Source: Terriglobia bacterium
GTDB taxonomy: Bacteria; Acidobacteriota; Thermoanaerobaculia; Thermoanaerobaculales; Thermoanaerobaculaceae
Assembly (NCBI GenBank): GCA_020073245.1
Contig: JAIQFQ010000003.1
Coordinates: 1-64,000 of the forward strand
Direction of reading: 5' to 3'
Length of the DNA: 64,000 nt
Below the pieces are notes generated by a model that was given only the letters and a program-made list of their open reading frames with translations, had not been told where the DNA came from and made no database searches. The translations under genes and the position numbers were made by a program. Shown here one piece after another: positions 1-10,099 of the stretch (position 1 is the first letter of the stretch; each line of letters opens with the position of its first letter).

Positions 1-1
1 C

Positions 2-140
2 GAAGGTTCGGCGGCCAAGCGGGAGGCCTTGGAGGGCGGCGTCATGTTGGCGGCGGCCGCCATGCTCTTCTACGTCTCGTACTGGCTGGTTTCGAAGGTG
101 GACGCCGCTGCGTGGCAGCGATTCGTGCACCTCAAGATCC
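2..140 (+). pseudogene. FTR1-family iron permease fragment (5' outside window, 3' end lost at an abrupt junction)
   Basis: Frame +2 reads EGSAAKREALEGGVMLAAAAMLFYVSYWLVSKVDAAAWQRFVHLKIR, typical of an FTR1 internal segment, then degenerates into Arg/Gly-rich sequence out of frame with the next gene. Confidence 0.55.
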
Positions 141-155
141 GCAGGGGCGGGGGAG

Positions 156-794
156 GTGAGTCCGATCCCGGCGCCGCCTGGTCAAGTCCAGGTGAACGTC
201 GTCCTGGTGCACGCGGACGGCTCGAAGGGGCCCGCCGCGGATGCCATCGCCTGGCTGCCAGGCGCGGTGATCTCCGACCCCTCCCAACACAAAGCGCCGG
301 CAACGATCGGCCAGCGGCAGAAGGCGTTCGACCCCCACGTGGAGGTAGTCGCCGCGGGATCGGAGGTGTCGTTCCCCAATTTCGATCGCATCTACCACAA
401 CGTGTTCAGCCTGTCCGAGCTGGCCCGCTTCGACCTCGGCCTCTACCGCAACGGCGCGTCCCGGTCGGTGACGTTTGCCAAGCCGGGGGTTGTGCGGATC
501 TACTGCAACATCCATCCGACGATGTCGGCGTTCCTGGTCGTGGTGGCCGGTAACGCCTACGCCAAGACCGGGGCCGACGGCGTCGCGCTCCTGCCGCAGG
601 TGACGCCGGGAGCGTACCGGCTGTCGGTGTGGCACGAGCGCGGCGGCGAGCGCGAGCTGGACGTGGTCGTGAAGCCTGGCGCCGTGACGCCGGTGGACGT
701 GTCCCTCGATGCTTCTCGGTGGCGGTCGGAGCCGCACAAGAACAAGTACGGAAAGGACTACCCGCCTCCCGATGACGATCAGACCCGCTACTGA
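156..794 (+). CDS. Cupredoxin-like / methylamine-utilisation-type protein (plastocyanin fold), apparently lacking a signal peptide
   Basis: EVSFPNFDRIYHNVFSLS...GVVRIYCNIHPTMSAFLVVV copper-site-like motif (H...C.IH..M); GTG start. Confidence 0.7.
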   Translation: MSPIPAPPGQVQVNVVLVHADGSKGPAADAIAWLPGAVISDPSQHKAPATIGQRQKAFDPHVEVVAAGSEVSFPNFDRIYHNVFSLSELARFDLGLYRNGASRSVTFAKPGVVRIYCNIHPTMSAFLVVVAGNAYAKTGADGVALLPQVTPGAYRLSVWHERGGERELDVVVKPGAVTPVDVSLDASRWRSEPHKNKYGKDYPPPDDDQTRY

Positions 795-2940
795 CACGAG
801 CATCCCCGACTCGATGGTGACGGCGAGGACGCCGCGGCCGCCACGGCCGCCACGGCAGTCCGAGCCGGAACCTCCGCCACAGGTGGGGCGCATCGCGCGG
901 CTCAGCCTCGGCACCCGCATCTCGATCGCTGCCGCCGGGCTCCTCATCGTCACGCTGGGGAGCGCCGTCGCGGTGGTGAGCTGGAAGGCCAACACGATCG
1001 CGCAGCGCACGATCCGGGAAGACCTCGAGCGGGCGCCGGTGATCTTCCGGACATACCTTTCGGACCTGCAGTCGCGCGTGGCGAGCCAGGTGCGCTCTCT
1101 GGCGGCCGAGCCTGGAACCAAAGCGGTTTTCGACCCCGGGGTGAGCGTGTCGACCCGCTACGAGTTCGTGCGTGACGCCGTTGGGGAGCTCGCCGGCGCG
1201 CGCACAGCGTTCCTCTTCAGCGGTGAGGCAACCGTGCTGGCGCGCAGCGACCGAGCCGAAGGCGAAGGGCTCGGCCAGCAGTTCGGTGCGGTCAAGTGGG
1301 TGGTGGGTCCGCTGGAGACTTGGCGCGAAGCCACGGCAATCATGCGGGAGGGAAACCTGCTGTCGGTTGTGGTGGCCACGCCCGTGATCTCGGGCGCCGC
1401 CGAGAACGCCGCGCTCGAGGGCGTGCTGGCCGCCACGTTTCCCCTCGACGCCTCAACCAGCACGTCGCTTCGGGGTCTGACGAGGGGAGAGGTGGGGTTT
1501 CTGGTCGATCGCGCCGCGCGCGGCGAACCGCCGAACCCGGGCGTGTCGGTGGTGAGCTCGGGCCTCGCCGCCGGTGACCTCGCCGATGCGTTCACACGGA
1601 TCCCGGGGGCCGTCGAGGCGGTGTTCGTCAGGGGCGCAACGTTCGGTCCCTTCGAGGCGGTGCTCAGCGGGGAGCGGCGCATCGGCGTGGCGCTCCCGGT
1701 CAAGAGCGCCTCCGGCGAGACGTATGGCGCCTTCGTGGTGACCCGCACGGTCGCCGAGGAGACCGCCGCATTCCGTGCGATCCGGCGAACGCTTTTCCTC
1801 GTTGGGGGAGTTGCGGTGCTGGTGGCGATGTCCCTCTCGTTCTTGCTGGGCCGCCGCCTCGGACGGCCGCTCCGAGAGCTGGCGCGAGGGGCCGCGGCCA
1901 TCCGGGAAGGCAACCTCGATGTCGCACTCCCGCTCGTCGGCGGCGGAGAGGTCGGCGTCCTCGCGCACGCGTTCAGGGGGATGCTCGGGGAGCTTCGAGA
2001 AAAACGGGCCCTCGAGCAGCTCGTGGCGTCGTTCCGGCGCCCCATGCCGGGATCGTCCTCCTCAGCCTCGCCGGCGGCGGCCTCCTCGGTGGGGGCGTTG
2101 AGCGGAAGGATGCCGAAGCCGGGCGAGACGCTGGCGGGGCGCTACCTGCTGCGCGCGGTCCTGGGCACCGGAGCGGGGGGACAGGTCTTCCTCGCCGATG
2201 ACCTGCAGCTCGACGACCAGGTCGCGCTCAAGGTCCTGAACGAGACCACGCTCGGACCCGGAACGACCGCGGTCCAGAACATCAAGACCGAGATCCGCCT
2301 CGCCCGGAAGATCGCCCATCAGAACGTGGTCCGGGTACACGACCTGGGAGACGCCGAGGGGGTTCATTTCCTCACCATGGAGTACGTGCCGGGCGTCACG
2401 CTCAAGCAGGTGCTGCACCAGCAGGGGACGCTCGCCTTCGCGCCCGGGCTCCAGGTCGCGAAGCAGCTCTGTCGCGGCCTCGGGGCGGTCCACGAGAGCG
2501 GGATCATTCACCGCGACGTCAAGCCGCAGAACATCATGGTCCTGCCCAACGGCCTCGTGAAGCTGATGGACTTCGGCATCGCCAAGGTTGAGGCCACCGC
2601 CGATCCGCAGACGCGAGGCGGTTTCGTGGTCGGAACTCCCCACTACATGAGCCCGGAGCAGACTCTCGGCATGGAGCTCGACCAACGCAGCGACATCTAC
2701 GCTGTGGGCGTCGTGATGTTCGAGATGTTTACCGGCGCGGTACCGTTCTCGGGGACTCCGTTGGAGGTCATCAACCAGCACCGCCATGCCGAGCCGCCGC
2801 ACGCCACGTCGCTCCGACCGGACCTGCCCGAGCCGCTCGACCGGCTCATCTTCGCCTGTCTGGCCAAGCAACCGGCGCGTCGGCCCGCTTCGGCCCAGGA
2901 TCTCTACGGAGCGCTCCTCCGCATGCACCCTCCCGAGTGA
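772..2940 (+). CDS. Membrane receptor-type Ser/Thr protein kinase (N-terminal sensor + TM + HAMP-like + C-terminal PknB-like kinase)
   Basis: ATG at 772 in frame; two TM stretches; RPLRELARGAAAIREGNLDVALP (HAMP-like); kinase motifs GTGAGGQVFLA, HRDVKPQNIM, DFGIAK. Confidence 0.85.
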   Translation: MTIRPATDTSIPDSMVTARTPRPPRPPRQSEPEPPPQVGRIARLSLGTRISIAAAGLLIVTLGSAVAVVSWKANTIAQRTIREDLERAPVIFRTYLSDLQSRVASQVRSLAAEPGTKAVFDPGVSVSTRYEFVRDAVGELAGARTAFLFSGEATVLARSDRAEGEGLGQQFGAVKWVVGPLETWREATAIMREGNLLSVVVATPVISGAAENAALEGVLAATFPLDASTSTSLRGLTRGEVGFLVDRAARGEPPNPGVSVVSSGLAAGDLADAFTRIPGAVEAVFVRGATFGPFEAVLSGERRIGVALPVKSASGETYGAFVVTRTVAEETAAFRAIRRTLFLVGGVAVLVAMSLSFLLGRRLGRPLRELARGAAAIREGNLDVALPLVGGGEVGVLAHAFRGMLGELREKRALEQLVASFRRPMPGSSSSASPAAASSVGALSGRMPKPGETLAGRYLLRAVLGTGAGGQVFLADDLQLDDQVALKVLNETTLGPGTTAVQNIKTEIRLARKIAHQNVVRVHDLGDAEGVHFLTMEYVPGVTLKQVLHQQGTLAFAPGLQVAKQLCRGLGAVHESGIIHRDVKPQNIMVLPNGLVKLMDFGIAKVEATADPQTRGGFVVGTPHYMSPEQTLGMELDQRSDIYAVGVVMFEMFTGAVPFSGTPLEVINQHRHAEPPHATSLRPDLPEPLDRLIFACLAKQPARRPASAQDLYGALLRMHPPE

Positions 2941-2957
2941 GGCTCCCCCGGCCGCCG

Positions 2958-4316
2958 TCAGCTCGACGGCGTCAGTGCGAAGAACAGGGTGACCAGGCCC
3001 TCGTCGGGGTGGAGCCTGCCGCCGTTGCTCAGGACGACGTCGTTGTGGGAGTACTCCACGGTGAGGTCGACGCCCCGCACGATCCCCACCCTCACGCCCG
3101 CGTCGAGCTTGCGCCAGTCCCACGCGAACGACGGCGCCACATAACCGGTCGGCGCCGAGAAGTGGTTGCTGATGGTCGAGAAGCGCACCGCCGGCTGAGC
3201 CCAGTTCACGACCGGAGAATCGCCGGAGGCGAAGAGACCGGGGAGGCTGAAGCGGTACGCCAACTCGACCTCGACCCCGTCCCGCTTCAGGCCGGCGATA
3301 TCCTGCCAGATACCCTGGGCAAAGAGCTTCATCCCGCCGAGTCGGCCCTGGAGGTTGACGCCTTGTTCCACCTTGTCACGGCCCGAGACCGGAAGAGAGA
3401 TCCCGAACACACCTCTCAGCAGCTCGAGGTCACCGTGGTAGTAGCTCCCGCGGATGGGAGTTTCGTCCGCCAGCTGGCGCCGGAAGTACCAGGCGAGAAC
3501 GTCGAGCCCGATGCGCCGTTCAAGGTCCGTGAACCGTAGCCCGATCCCTCCGCCGAGCTGCGTGTGCCCGGTGGAATTGATGTCGTTGGACTTCGCGTCA
3601 TAGAGGATCGGAAAGCCGGACTGGTAGATCAGGTGGAGGTTGCCCGGGACCTGCTCGGGGGTGCCGTTGTCGCCTGCGAGCGCATTGGGATCGCGCATGA
3701 ACAGAGGGTTCGCTGCGCCGGCCTGGAGTCGGAAGTAGACGTGAGGTCCAATGGAGCCGCCGAGTTGAGCCTGAACTTCTTCGAAACGTCCCACCGCGGT
3801 GCCCCACAGCCCGTAGCTCTCCAGGTTGCGCTCGATCTGCTTGGTGAAGCGCGGCGCCTTGCCGACCAGGAGGAAGAGACTGCTGCCGGGCATCGGCTGG
3901 AGTGCCTCCCAGCGATGTCCCATGAGCAGCCAGGCCTCGCGTACGAAGATGCGGTCGTCCGAGGAGGTAGGGTTGCGGTTGTAGAGATCGAGGAAATGGA
4001 GGCGGATGTGGCCGTGGATGCCGGGGCTGAAGTCGCCGTCCGCCACGACTGCGATGTTGGAGAGCTCGAACGACTGCCCAGGCGCCGGCGTCTTCTCGTA
4101 GACACCGTCCTCGCCGGGAGGGATCCAGCTGGGCGGGAAGTTGTACGGTATAAGGAACTCCCCGGCGCGCGAGTCCCGCGCGTTGAGTTTCAGCTCGAGC
4201 GAGAGCCGGAAGCCCGTCGGCTCGCTGGCGGAAGGCGGCGCAGCTTCCTGTGCCGCTACCTGCATCGGAATGGCCAACGCGAGCACGAGGGCGACGAGCG
4301 GCGCCGTGGACCTCAT
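2958..4316 (-). CDS. Outer-membrane porin-like beta-barrel protein
   Basis: Signal peptide MRSTAPLVALVLALAIPMQVAAQ, alternating amphipathic beta-strand pattern, terminal aromatic-rich strand. Confidence 0.6.
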   Translation of the reverse strand: MRSTAPLVALVLALAIPMQVAAQEAAPPSASEPTGFRLSLELKLNARDSRAGEFLIPYNFPPSWIPPGEDGVYEKTPAPGQSFELSNIAVVADGDFSPGIHGHIRLHFLDLYNRNPTSSDDRIFVREAWLLMGHRWEALQPMPGSSLFLLVGKAPRFTKQIERNLESYGLWGTAVGRFEEVQAQLGGSIGPHVYFRLQAGAANPLFMRDPNALAGDNGTPEQVPGNLHLIYQSGFPILYDAKSNDINSTGHTQLGGGIGLRFTDLERRIGLDVLAWYFRRQLADETPIRGSYYHGDLELLRGVFGISLPVSGRDKVEQGVNLQGRLGGMKLFAQGIWQDIAGLKRDGVEVELAYRFSLPGLFASGDSPVVNWAQPAVRFSTISNHFSAPTGYVAPSFAWDWRKLDAGVRVGIVRGVDLTVEYSHNDVVLSNGGRLHPDEGLVTLFFALTPSS

Positions 4317-4554
4317 CCTCCGTGTCACGTGAGCCTCCCCGGTTATGCGACCTTGTCGCCAGTATATCGAAACCCTGAGCGTGGCCTTCACCTTCCCGGC
4401 GAGGCCTGGTTCGGTGGGTCAGTGTGAGGGAACGCGCCGGTGTTTCTCATCCGGGGGACGCTCCGGTGGTGGTCTCGGGATTCTCAGGGGAGAAGCGGAG
4501 TGGCCGGAAGATGCACCTCTCCCCAGCAACCTGGCGGTGCCGCGTGTCTTGCGG

Positions 4555-5973
4555 CTACCGAGCCAGAAACAGATTCTTCATGAACTTGGAGAGGCCGAGG
4601 TTCCTCTTTTCCTTGACCAGGTTGACGAGGTACCGTAGGTCTCCCTCCATCACCTTCCGCCTGGCCATCGTGAGCACCGCCCTCCGGTACGCGACCTTCC
4701 TCCAGTGGCGAACCCTGTCTGCGGAGAGGTTGTTCGTGAAGAACACCTCATCTCTCACCTCAAGGTTCGTCGGGAAGAACGCGTTCCAGTCCGGGTTCTT
4801 CGGGTCGATCCGTCCCAGCCGCACGGCTTCATCCCAGCATTCCGTTCCGGGATAGGGCATGAGCATCGCGAACTGGAACTCGTCGGCCGGTAACGCGAGA
4901 GCGAAGTCGATGGTCGTCCGGATCGTCTCGTCCGTGTCCCATGGGAAGCCGATGATGAAGTAGACCTTCGAGTAGATCCCGGACCGCTTTGTCATGTCGA
5001 GCGCCCGGCGCGCCTGGTCCAGGGTGATCCTCTTCTTCATGCGATCGAGAATCTCCTGGACGCCGCTCTCGATGCCGAAGTGGACCGATCTGCACCCTGC
5101 CTTCTTCATCCACGCCAGCATCTCCTCGTCGATCGTGTCGACCCGAGCGGTGCACAGCCATGACATCTTGAGGTCGCGCTCGAGCATCCCCTGGCAGATG
5201 GCGATGACTCTCTTCTTGTCCGTGGTGAAGAGATCGTCGTGGAAGTAGACCACCCTGGCGGCGTACCGGGCATGGATGTCCTGCAGCTCCCGAAGGACGT
5301 TCTCGGCACTCCTCGGCCGCCAGATGCGATAGCTGTTCTTCGCGCAGTAGAAGCACTGATACGGGCAGCCCCTGCTCGTGATCATGACGTGGAGGTTCTG
5401 GCCGTCGACGGGGTTGACGTACCTGTCGATCTTGAGCAGATGCCTGGCCGGGAAGGGGAGGGCGTCCAGGTCGGTTCGCGGCGTCCTGGGTTCCGTTGGT
5501 ATGACGCCGTCACCGTTCTTGTACCAGATGCCCTTTACCTTCTTGAAATCGCCTCCCGATGCCAGCGCCTCAACGATCTCGAGGAGCGCGTCCTCTCCGT
5601 CGCACGTAACGCCGAAGTCGGCGTCGCTCTCCTCCAGTGTCTCTCGGGGCAGTGCCGTCACATGCGAGCCGCCGACCACGATCGGGACCTTCGGGTTGAT
5701 CGACCGGATCTCCGAGATGAGTTTCTTGGCGGAGAGGTAGAACACCGAGAGCACCGAGATGCCGACGATGTCGGCCCGCGCCGACTCTCGGACCGCCTCC
5801 AGCGGGTCGTCCTCGACGTTGAGGTCGAAGATCTTGACCTCATGGCCCTTCTGCTCGAGGTAGGCGGCCAGGTAGGCGATGCCGAGGGGCGGCCTCTCCT
5901 TCATGAACTCCCGGATGTGGGAGGCCTGCGGGTACACCAGGGCAACCTTCACCCGCCGCTCCGTCGTCCGCAT
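4555..5973 (-). CDS. B12-binding-domain radical SAM protein
   Basis: N-terminal KVALVYPQ...RPPLGIAYLAAYLEQKGHEV cobalamin-binding type; CPYQCFYCAKNSY (CxxxCxxC) radical SAM motif. Confidence 0.85.
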   Translation of the reverse strand: MRTTERRVKVALVYPQASHIREFMKERPPLGIAYLAAYLEQKGHEVKIFDLNVEDDPLEAVRESARADIVGISVLSVFYLSAKKLISEIRSINPKVPIVVGGSHVTALPRETLEESDADFGVTCDGEDALLEIVEALASGGDFKKVKGIWYKNGDGVIPTEPRTPRTDLDALPFPARHLLKIDRYVNPVDGQNLHVMITSRGCPYQCFYCAKNSYRIWRPRSAENVLRELQDIHARYAARVVYFHDDLFTTDKKRVIAICQGMLERDLKMSWLCTARVDTIDEEMLAWMKKAGCRSVHFGIESGVQEILDRMKKRITLDQARRALDMTKRSGIYSKVYFIIGFPWDTDETIRTTIDFALALPADEFQFAMLMPYPGTECWDEAVRLGRIDPKNPDWNAFFPTNLEVRDEVFFTNNLSADRVRHWRKVAYRRAVLTMARRKVMEGDLRYLVNLVKEKRNLGLSKFMKNLFLAR

Positions 5974-6457
5974 CCCCCGGACGGGCGCCGCACCTCTTCG
6001 GATCCGGATGCCAGCCGTGAGGACAAGGCCACCTCTGCTGCCCGAGACCTCATTGCGCCCCTTCCAGATCGGCTGCCAGGGCGAAGGCAACCGGTCGTTC
6101 GGCAGACCTCACCAGGACAGAACCGTGAGAACCACACGTCTCCTTCCACCGTTCGCACGCCGAGTCGGAGCCCTCCAACGGCCGCGCCTGCGGAATGCCC
6201 CAGGTCCCACCTGGGAACTGGACGCCACTTTCCACCGGCCGCGTCTGCAAACCCGACCCGACCCGCCCCAACTGCGTTCGTATCTTAGCCCTCTCAGGAA
6301 CGCGCCAACGATTTGAGCTGCGACCCCCTCCTTCGACTTGACGTCGGGAGTGCTCTCTCGTCCCGTGCCGGAGTCGAGGGCCCTACCGACCTCGCGAAAG
6401 GCGCCCCAGCGCCCGGGGGACCGCTCTCCGCTCCTGCGTGGTAGCGTAGTCACAACA

Positions 6458-7594
6458 ATGAGGCATCGGGCGGTTCTTCCTGCAGCGCTGCTCGTGACCG
6501 TGGTGGCGTTCGTCCTGGAGGCTGGAGTCGGCCGGTGTCAGTCTCTACCCGCTCCGCCGCCGCCGAGGCCCACGCCGACAGCGACGACGAACCCGGAACA
6601 GACGCCTTCCGGGGGCGCCGCAACAGCGACGCCAACGCCCGCCCCCACGGGATCGCCGGCGGGGCAGGGCTATCGCCCGACGCTCGTTCCGTGCCGCCAG
6701 GCTGCGCGCGCCGGGGATGGGGCGCTCGATGCCACGCGCCGTGACCTGTATGACACGCTGTGCGAGGCCTCCCTCTGGTTGGACGGCCTTTTCGGGAGAC
6801 ATGGCAGCCTGGAGGCCGCGGAGCGGATAAACGGGCGGGCAGAGCTCGCGGTGCTGCGGTCGAGCGTCGCGGGGACGAAGGTGAACACCGGCCTCGACGT
6901 GAACTTCAAGCTGCCCCACCTGGAGAAGAGGCTCAACGTCTTCATCGGGCGGAGCGATCCGCAGGACTACGTCCGCGACCGCCAGGAAGGGTTCGGGCTC
7001 CGTTCTCAGTTCGTCGGACTGGAGAGCAGGGAGAAGTGGCTCGCCGGGCTCGGGTACTCGCTGCCGGGCGCGGTCGGGGATCGCGTCAGCCTCCGTGCCG
7101 GCGTGGCGGGGGGGGTCCACGCAATCGTCTTCGGACAGGCGGTCTACCAGCAGAACATCGCGGTCGGCGAGCGGAACCTCTGGTATCTGCGAGAGGTCGC
7201 CTACTGGAAGAGGCTCGAGGGGTTCGGCTTCACGTCGAGCGCGGACTACGACCACGTGCTGACCAAGACCCTGTTGCTGCGGTGGGGCACGGTCGGAACG
7301 GTTTCGGAGGGGTCGCACGGCCTCGACTGGCGCACCGCGCTCGTCCTTTACCAGAACCTGCATCGAACGCGGGCGATGGCCTACGAGGCGTTCCTGCGCG
7401 GCGTCAGCGGCACGCTGGGACTGACCGAGTACGGCGCGCGGGCGATCTACCGGCAGAGCGTCTTCCGGTCGTGGTTCTTCGTCGACCCACTGCTCGGGTA
7501 CAGCTGGCTCCGCCTGAACCCCGGCGAGCGCCACCGGGGTTCGACCATCTTCGGCCTGGGCGGCGAGCTCTGGTTCGGCCCGGAGGCGCACTAG
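6458..7594 (+). CDS. Hypothetical exported protein with Pro/Thr-rich N-terminal linker and beta-rich C-terminus
   Basis: Signal peptide after ATG 6458; PAPPPPRPTPTATTNPEQTPSGGAATATPTPAPTG linker. Confidence 0.55.
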   Translation: MRHRAVLPAALLVTVVAFVLEAGVGRCQSLPAPPPPRPTPTATTNPEQTPSGGAATATPTPAPTGSPAGQGYRPTLVPCRQAARAGDGALDATRRDLYDTLCEASLWLDGLFGRHGSLEAAERINGRAELAVLRSSVAGTKVNTGLDVNFKLPHLEKRLNVFIGRSDPQDYVRDRQEGFGLRSQFVGLESREKWLAGLGYSLPGAVGDRVSLRAGVAGGVHAIVFGQAVYQQNIAVGERNLWYLREVAYWKRLEGFGFTSSADYDHVLTKTLLLRWGTVGTVSEGSHGLDWRTALVLYQNLHRTRAMAYEAFLRGVSGTLGLTEYGARAIYRQSVFRSWFFVDPLLGYSWLRLNPGERHRGSTIFGLGGELWFGPEAH

Positions 7595-7660
7595 CCCGGA
7601 CGGCCGCGGCCCGGACTCGGAGGCTCGACACGACCGCAAGGTGCGCGACCAGCACGGGCG

Positions 7661-8182
7661 CTAGCCGGCGTTGCCGCCCGCTCGGTCGTCCCTTGTGGGC
7701 GCGGGGTCCCTGGCGAACGAGAAGTGCATCTGCACGATGACCCACGCGCCGTCGCGTTTCTCGAGCACGCCCGTCCAGCGCGTGTCCTTCCAGCAGGAGG
7801 GCTTGCCGTCCCAGGCGCCGCAGTCGTCGAGGACCGCCGAGAACCACGAGACGTCGCCGGAGCGGGAGAGGTTGATCCTGAGGTCCCTGATCTCGTAGCC
7901 GGTGGCTTTGAACCGGGGGTCCATCCAGAAGCCGAAGAGCTTCTCCATCGGCTCCCAGCCGGCGACGGTCGTCTTCGAGTCCGGATGGAAGATGAAGAAG
8001 GCGGGGTCGTGGGACAAGACGCTCTCGAGGAGGGCCCTGTCCTTGGTGAGCGCCCAGCCGATCGAGGCGTGGATCGCCTTGCGGATGGCCGCGATGTCGT
8101 TGCCGGCCGCAGGTTGCGCGGCGATGGGCGTCGGGGAAGCCAGGACGAGACCGAGGGCCAGGCCCGGTAACGAGAGCTTCAT
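7661..8182 (-). CDS. SnoaL/NTF2-like exported protein
   Basis: MKLSLPGLALGLVLASPTPIAAQ signal peptide; DPAFFIFHPD...VLEKRDGAWVIVQMHFSFA typical of SnoaL-like domains. Confidence 0.65.
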   Translation of the reverse strand: MKLSLPGLALGLVLASPTPIAAQPAAGNDIAAIRKAIHASIGWALTKDRALLESVLSHDPAFFIFHPDSKTTVAGWEPMEKLFGFWMDPRFKATGYEIRDLRINLSRSGDVSWFSAVLDDCGAWDGKPSCWKDTRWTGVLEKRDGAWVIVQMHFSFARDPAPTRDDRAGGNAG

Positions 8183-8407
8183 GCGTGCCTCCAGCGGTTC
8201 GGGGCGCCGCGGGCAGGGAGTCGTGCGCCCCGTCTCTCGGGTGTTGTACGGCATCGGCGCGGCGCCGGTTCTCCGGTCCGGGCCGCGCGGCGATTGCGAG
8301 GGCGAGACTCAATCCATCGTGTTGAGAATCGGCAGCTCCTGCTATGCTCTCGGGGGTTCCGCGGCCGCCTTCGGACCCGCGGCCGCCGGGGGGGGAGATC
8401 AACAGCG

Positions 8408-8959
8408 ATGGGACGGGAGCTACACCTCCACTCGATGGTCGTGCACGCGGTGATCGCGTTCGCTGTGGTCGCCGCGGCGGCGTTCGCGTTCGACTCGGCC
8501 GGCGCGACCGTCGCCGGGATCGCGCCCGGCACATGGGCGTTCCTCTGGCGCGCGTCGCTGCTGCTCGTGCTGCTGGCGGCGCTGCCGGCGACGCTCACCG
8601 GGATCACGGAACGCAGCCACATGTACGTCAACTGGCATCGCAGCCACAAGGCCAAGCTCGTGCTTTCCCTGCTCCTCCTCGCGCTCACGGTGGCGGAGCT
8701 CGTCGCCGCAGCCCGGCTCGGCGGCCGTGCCGTCTCGGTCGGCTCACCGCTCGGCCTCGCGGTGGTCGCGGGCAACCCAGTGGTGTGCCTGGCGCTCTCG
8801 TTCTACGGCTTGCGGATCTCGCTCGGGCGGCAGGCGGTCGCGCGGGCGTCGTACGTGCCCGACATGCTGAAGACCCCGCCGGTGGACGTGCTCGCGGCCG
8901 CCGCGGCTCACGTCGCGGAGCGCGCCAGGGTCATCGAGGTGATGGAGGAGGGGATTTGA
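8408..8959 (+). CDS. DUF2231-like membrane protein
   Basis: LHSMVVHAVIAFAVVAAAAF (HxMxxHxxIA signature) and four TM segments. Confidence 0.55.
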   Translation: MGRELHLHSMVVHAVIAFAVVAAAAFAFDSAGATVAGIAPGTWAFLWRASLLLVLLAALPATLTGITERSHMYVNWHRSHKAKLVLSLLLLALTVAELVAAARLGGRAVSVGSPLGLAVVAGNPVVCLALSFYGLRISLGRQAVARASYVPDMLKTPPVDVLAAAAAHVAERARVIEVMEEGI

Positions 8960-8961
8960 CC

Positions 8962-10098
8962 ATGGAGTTCAACCTGACCCCGCAACAGCAGGAACGGGTC
9001 GAGGCCGCGCGGGAGTTCACCCGCGAGTGGATCTCTCCCAACGCCGCCGCCCACGACCGCTCCGGCGAGTTCCCGCTCGAGATCTGCCGCGAGGCGTTCA
9101 AGCGCGGCCTGATGAACTCTCACATCCCGAAGGAGTACGGCGGCGCCCACGAGGCCGTCCTGGATCACTGTATGGTGATGGAGGAGCTCGCCACCGGCTG
9201 CTCCGGGATCGCCACCGCGATCGACGGCAACGGGCTCTCGCAGTACCCGGTGATCCTGGCCGGCACCGACGACCAGAAGCGACGGTTCCTCGCGCCGATG
9301 CTCGACGAGCTGATGTTCTCCGCCTATGCCGTGACCGAGCCGGAGGCCGGGTCCGACGTGGCCCGGGTCAAGACCACGGCGACGAAGGTGGGCAACGACT
9401 ACGTCCTCAACGGCGTCAAGTGGTGGATCACGAACGGCTCGGTCGCGAGCTGGTACTTCGTGCTCGCTCGCACCGGCGAGGAGCTCACCGGGTTCATCGT
9501 GCCCGCCGGCTCGCCGGGAATCGTCCGCGGCCCCAAGGAGATCAACCTCGGGCAGCACGCCTCGAACACCGTGCGCGTCACGCTCGAGGACGTCAAGGTG
9601 CCGGAGGCCAACCGCCTCGGGGCCGAGGGCAAGGGCTTCGACATCGCGATGGCGACGTTCAACCACACACGGCCCGGCGTCGCCGCGGGCGCCAACGGCA
9701 TCACCAAGGCCGCGCTCAACATCGCTCTCTCGTACGCGAAGCGGCGCCGCACGTTCGACAAGAAGCTGATCTCCAACCAGGGGATCTCGTTCAAGCTCGC
9801 GGAGATGATGACGCGGCTCGACGCCGCGCGGTTCCTGACCTACAAGGCCGCGTGGCTGTTCGACCAGGGGCAGGACAACGCGCGCGAGGCGGCGCAGGCC
9901 AAGTGGTTCGCGGCGGACGTCGCGATGAGCGCGGCGATCGAGTGCGCGCAGGTGCTCGGAGGGTACGGGTACACGCAGGAGATGCCGGCCGAGAAGCTGA
10001 TCCGAGACGCCAAAATCTACCAGATCTACGAGGGCGCCACCGAGATCCAGAAGATGATCATCGTTTCCAAGCTGTTGCGCATGCGCGAGGTGCACTGA
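8962..10098 (+). CDS. Acyl-CoA dehydrogenase
   Basis: AYAVTEPEAGSDVARVKTTA, WWITNG, LGGYGYTQEMPAEKLIRDAKIYQIYEGATEIQ signatures. Confidence 0.93.
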   Translation: MEFNLTPQQQERVEAAREFTREWISPNAAAHDRSGEFPLEICREAFKRGLMNSHIPKEYGGAHEAVLDHCMVMEELATGCSGIATAIDGNGLSQYPVILAGTDDQKRRFLAPMLDELMFSAYAVTEPEAGSDVARVKTTATKVGNDYVLNGVKWWITNGSVASWYFVLARTGEELTGFIVPAGSPGIVRGPKEINLGQHASNTVRVTLEDVKVPEANRLGAEGKGFDIAMATFNHTRPGVAAGANGITKAALNIALSYAKRRRTFDKKLISNQGISFKLAEMMTRLDAARFLTYKAAWLFDQGQDNAREAAQAKWFAADVAMSAAIECAQVLGGYGYTQEMPAEKLIRDAKIYQIYEGATEIQKMIIVSKLLRMREVH

Positions 10099-10099
10099 G

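Noticed and set aside
132-1121. 329-aa - strand ORF (and similar long antisense ORFs at 2062-3123, 6545-7639, 8908-10149, 53552-55705)
   Set aside because: Antisense to convincing genes; low-complexity Arg/His/Asp-rich translations typical of GC-rich shadow frames.
8344-8961. Long N-terminal extension of the acyl-CoA dehydrogenase ORF
   Set aside because: Out-of-frame reading of the DUF2231-like gene; canonical ATG at 8962.
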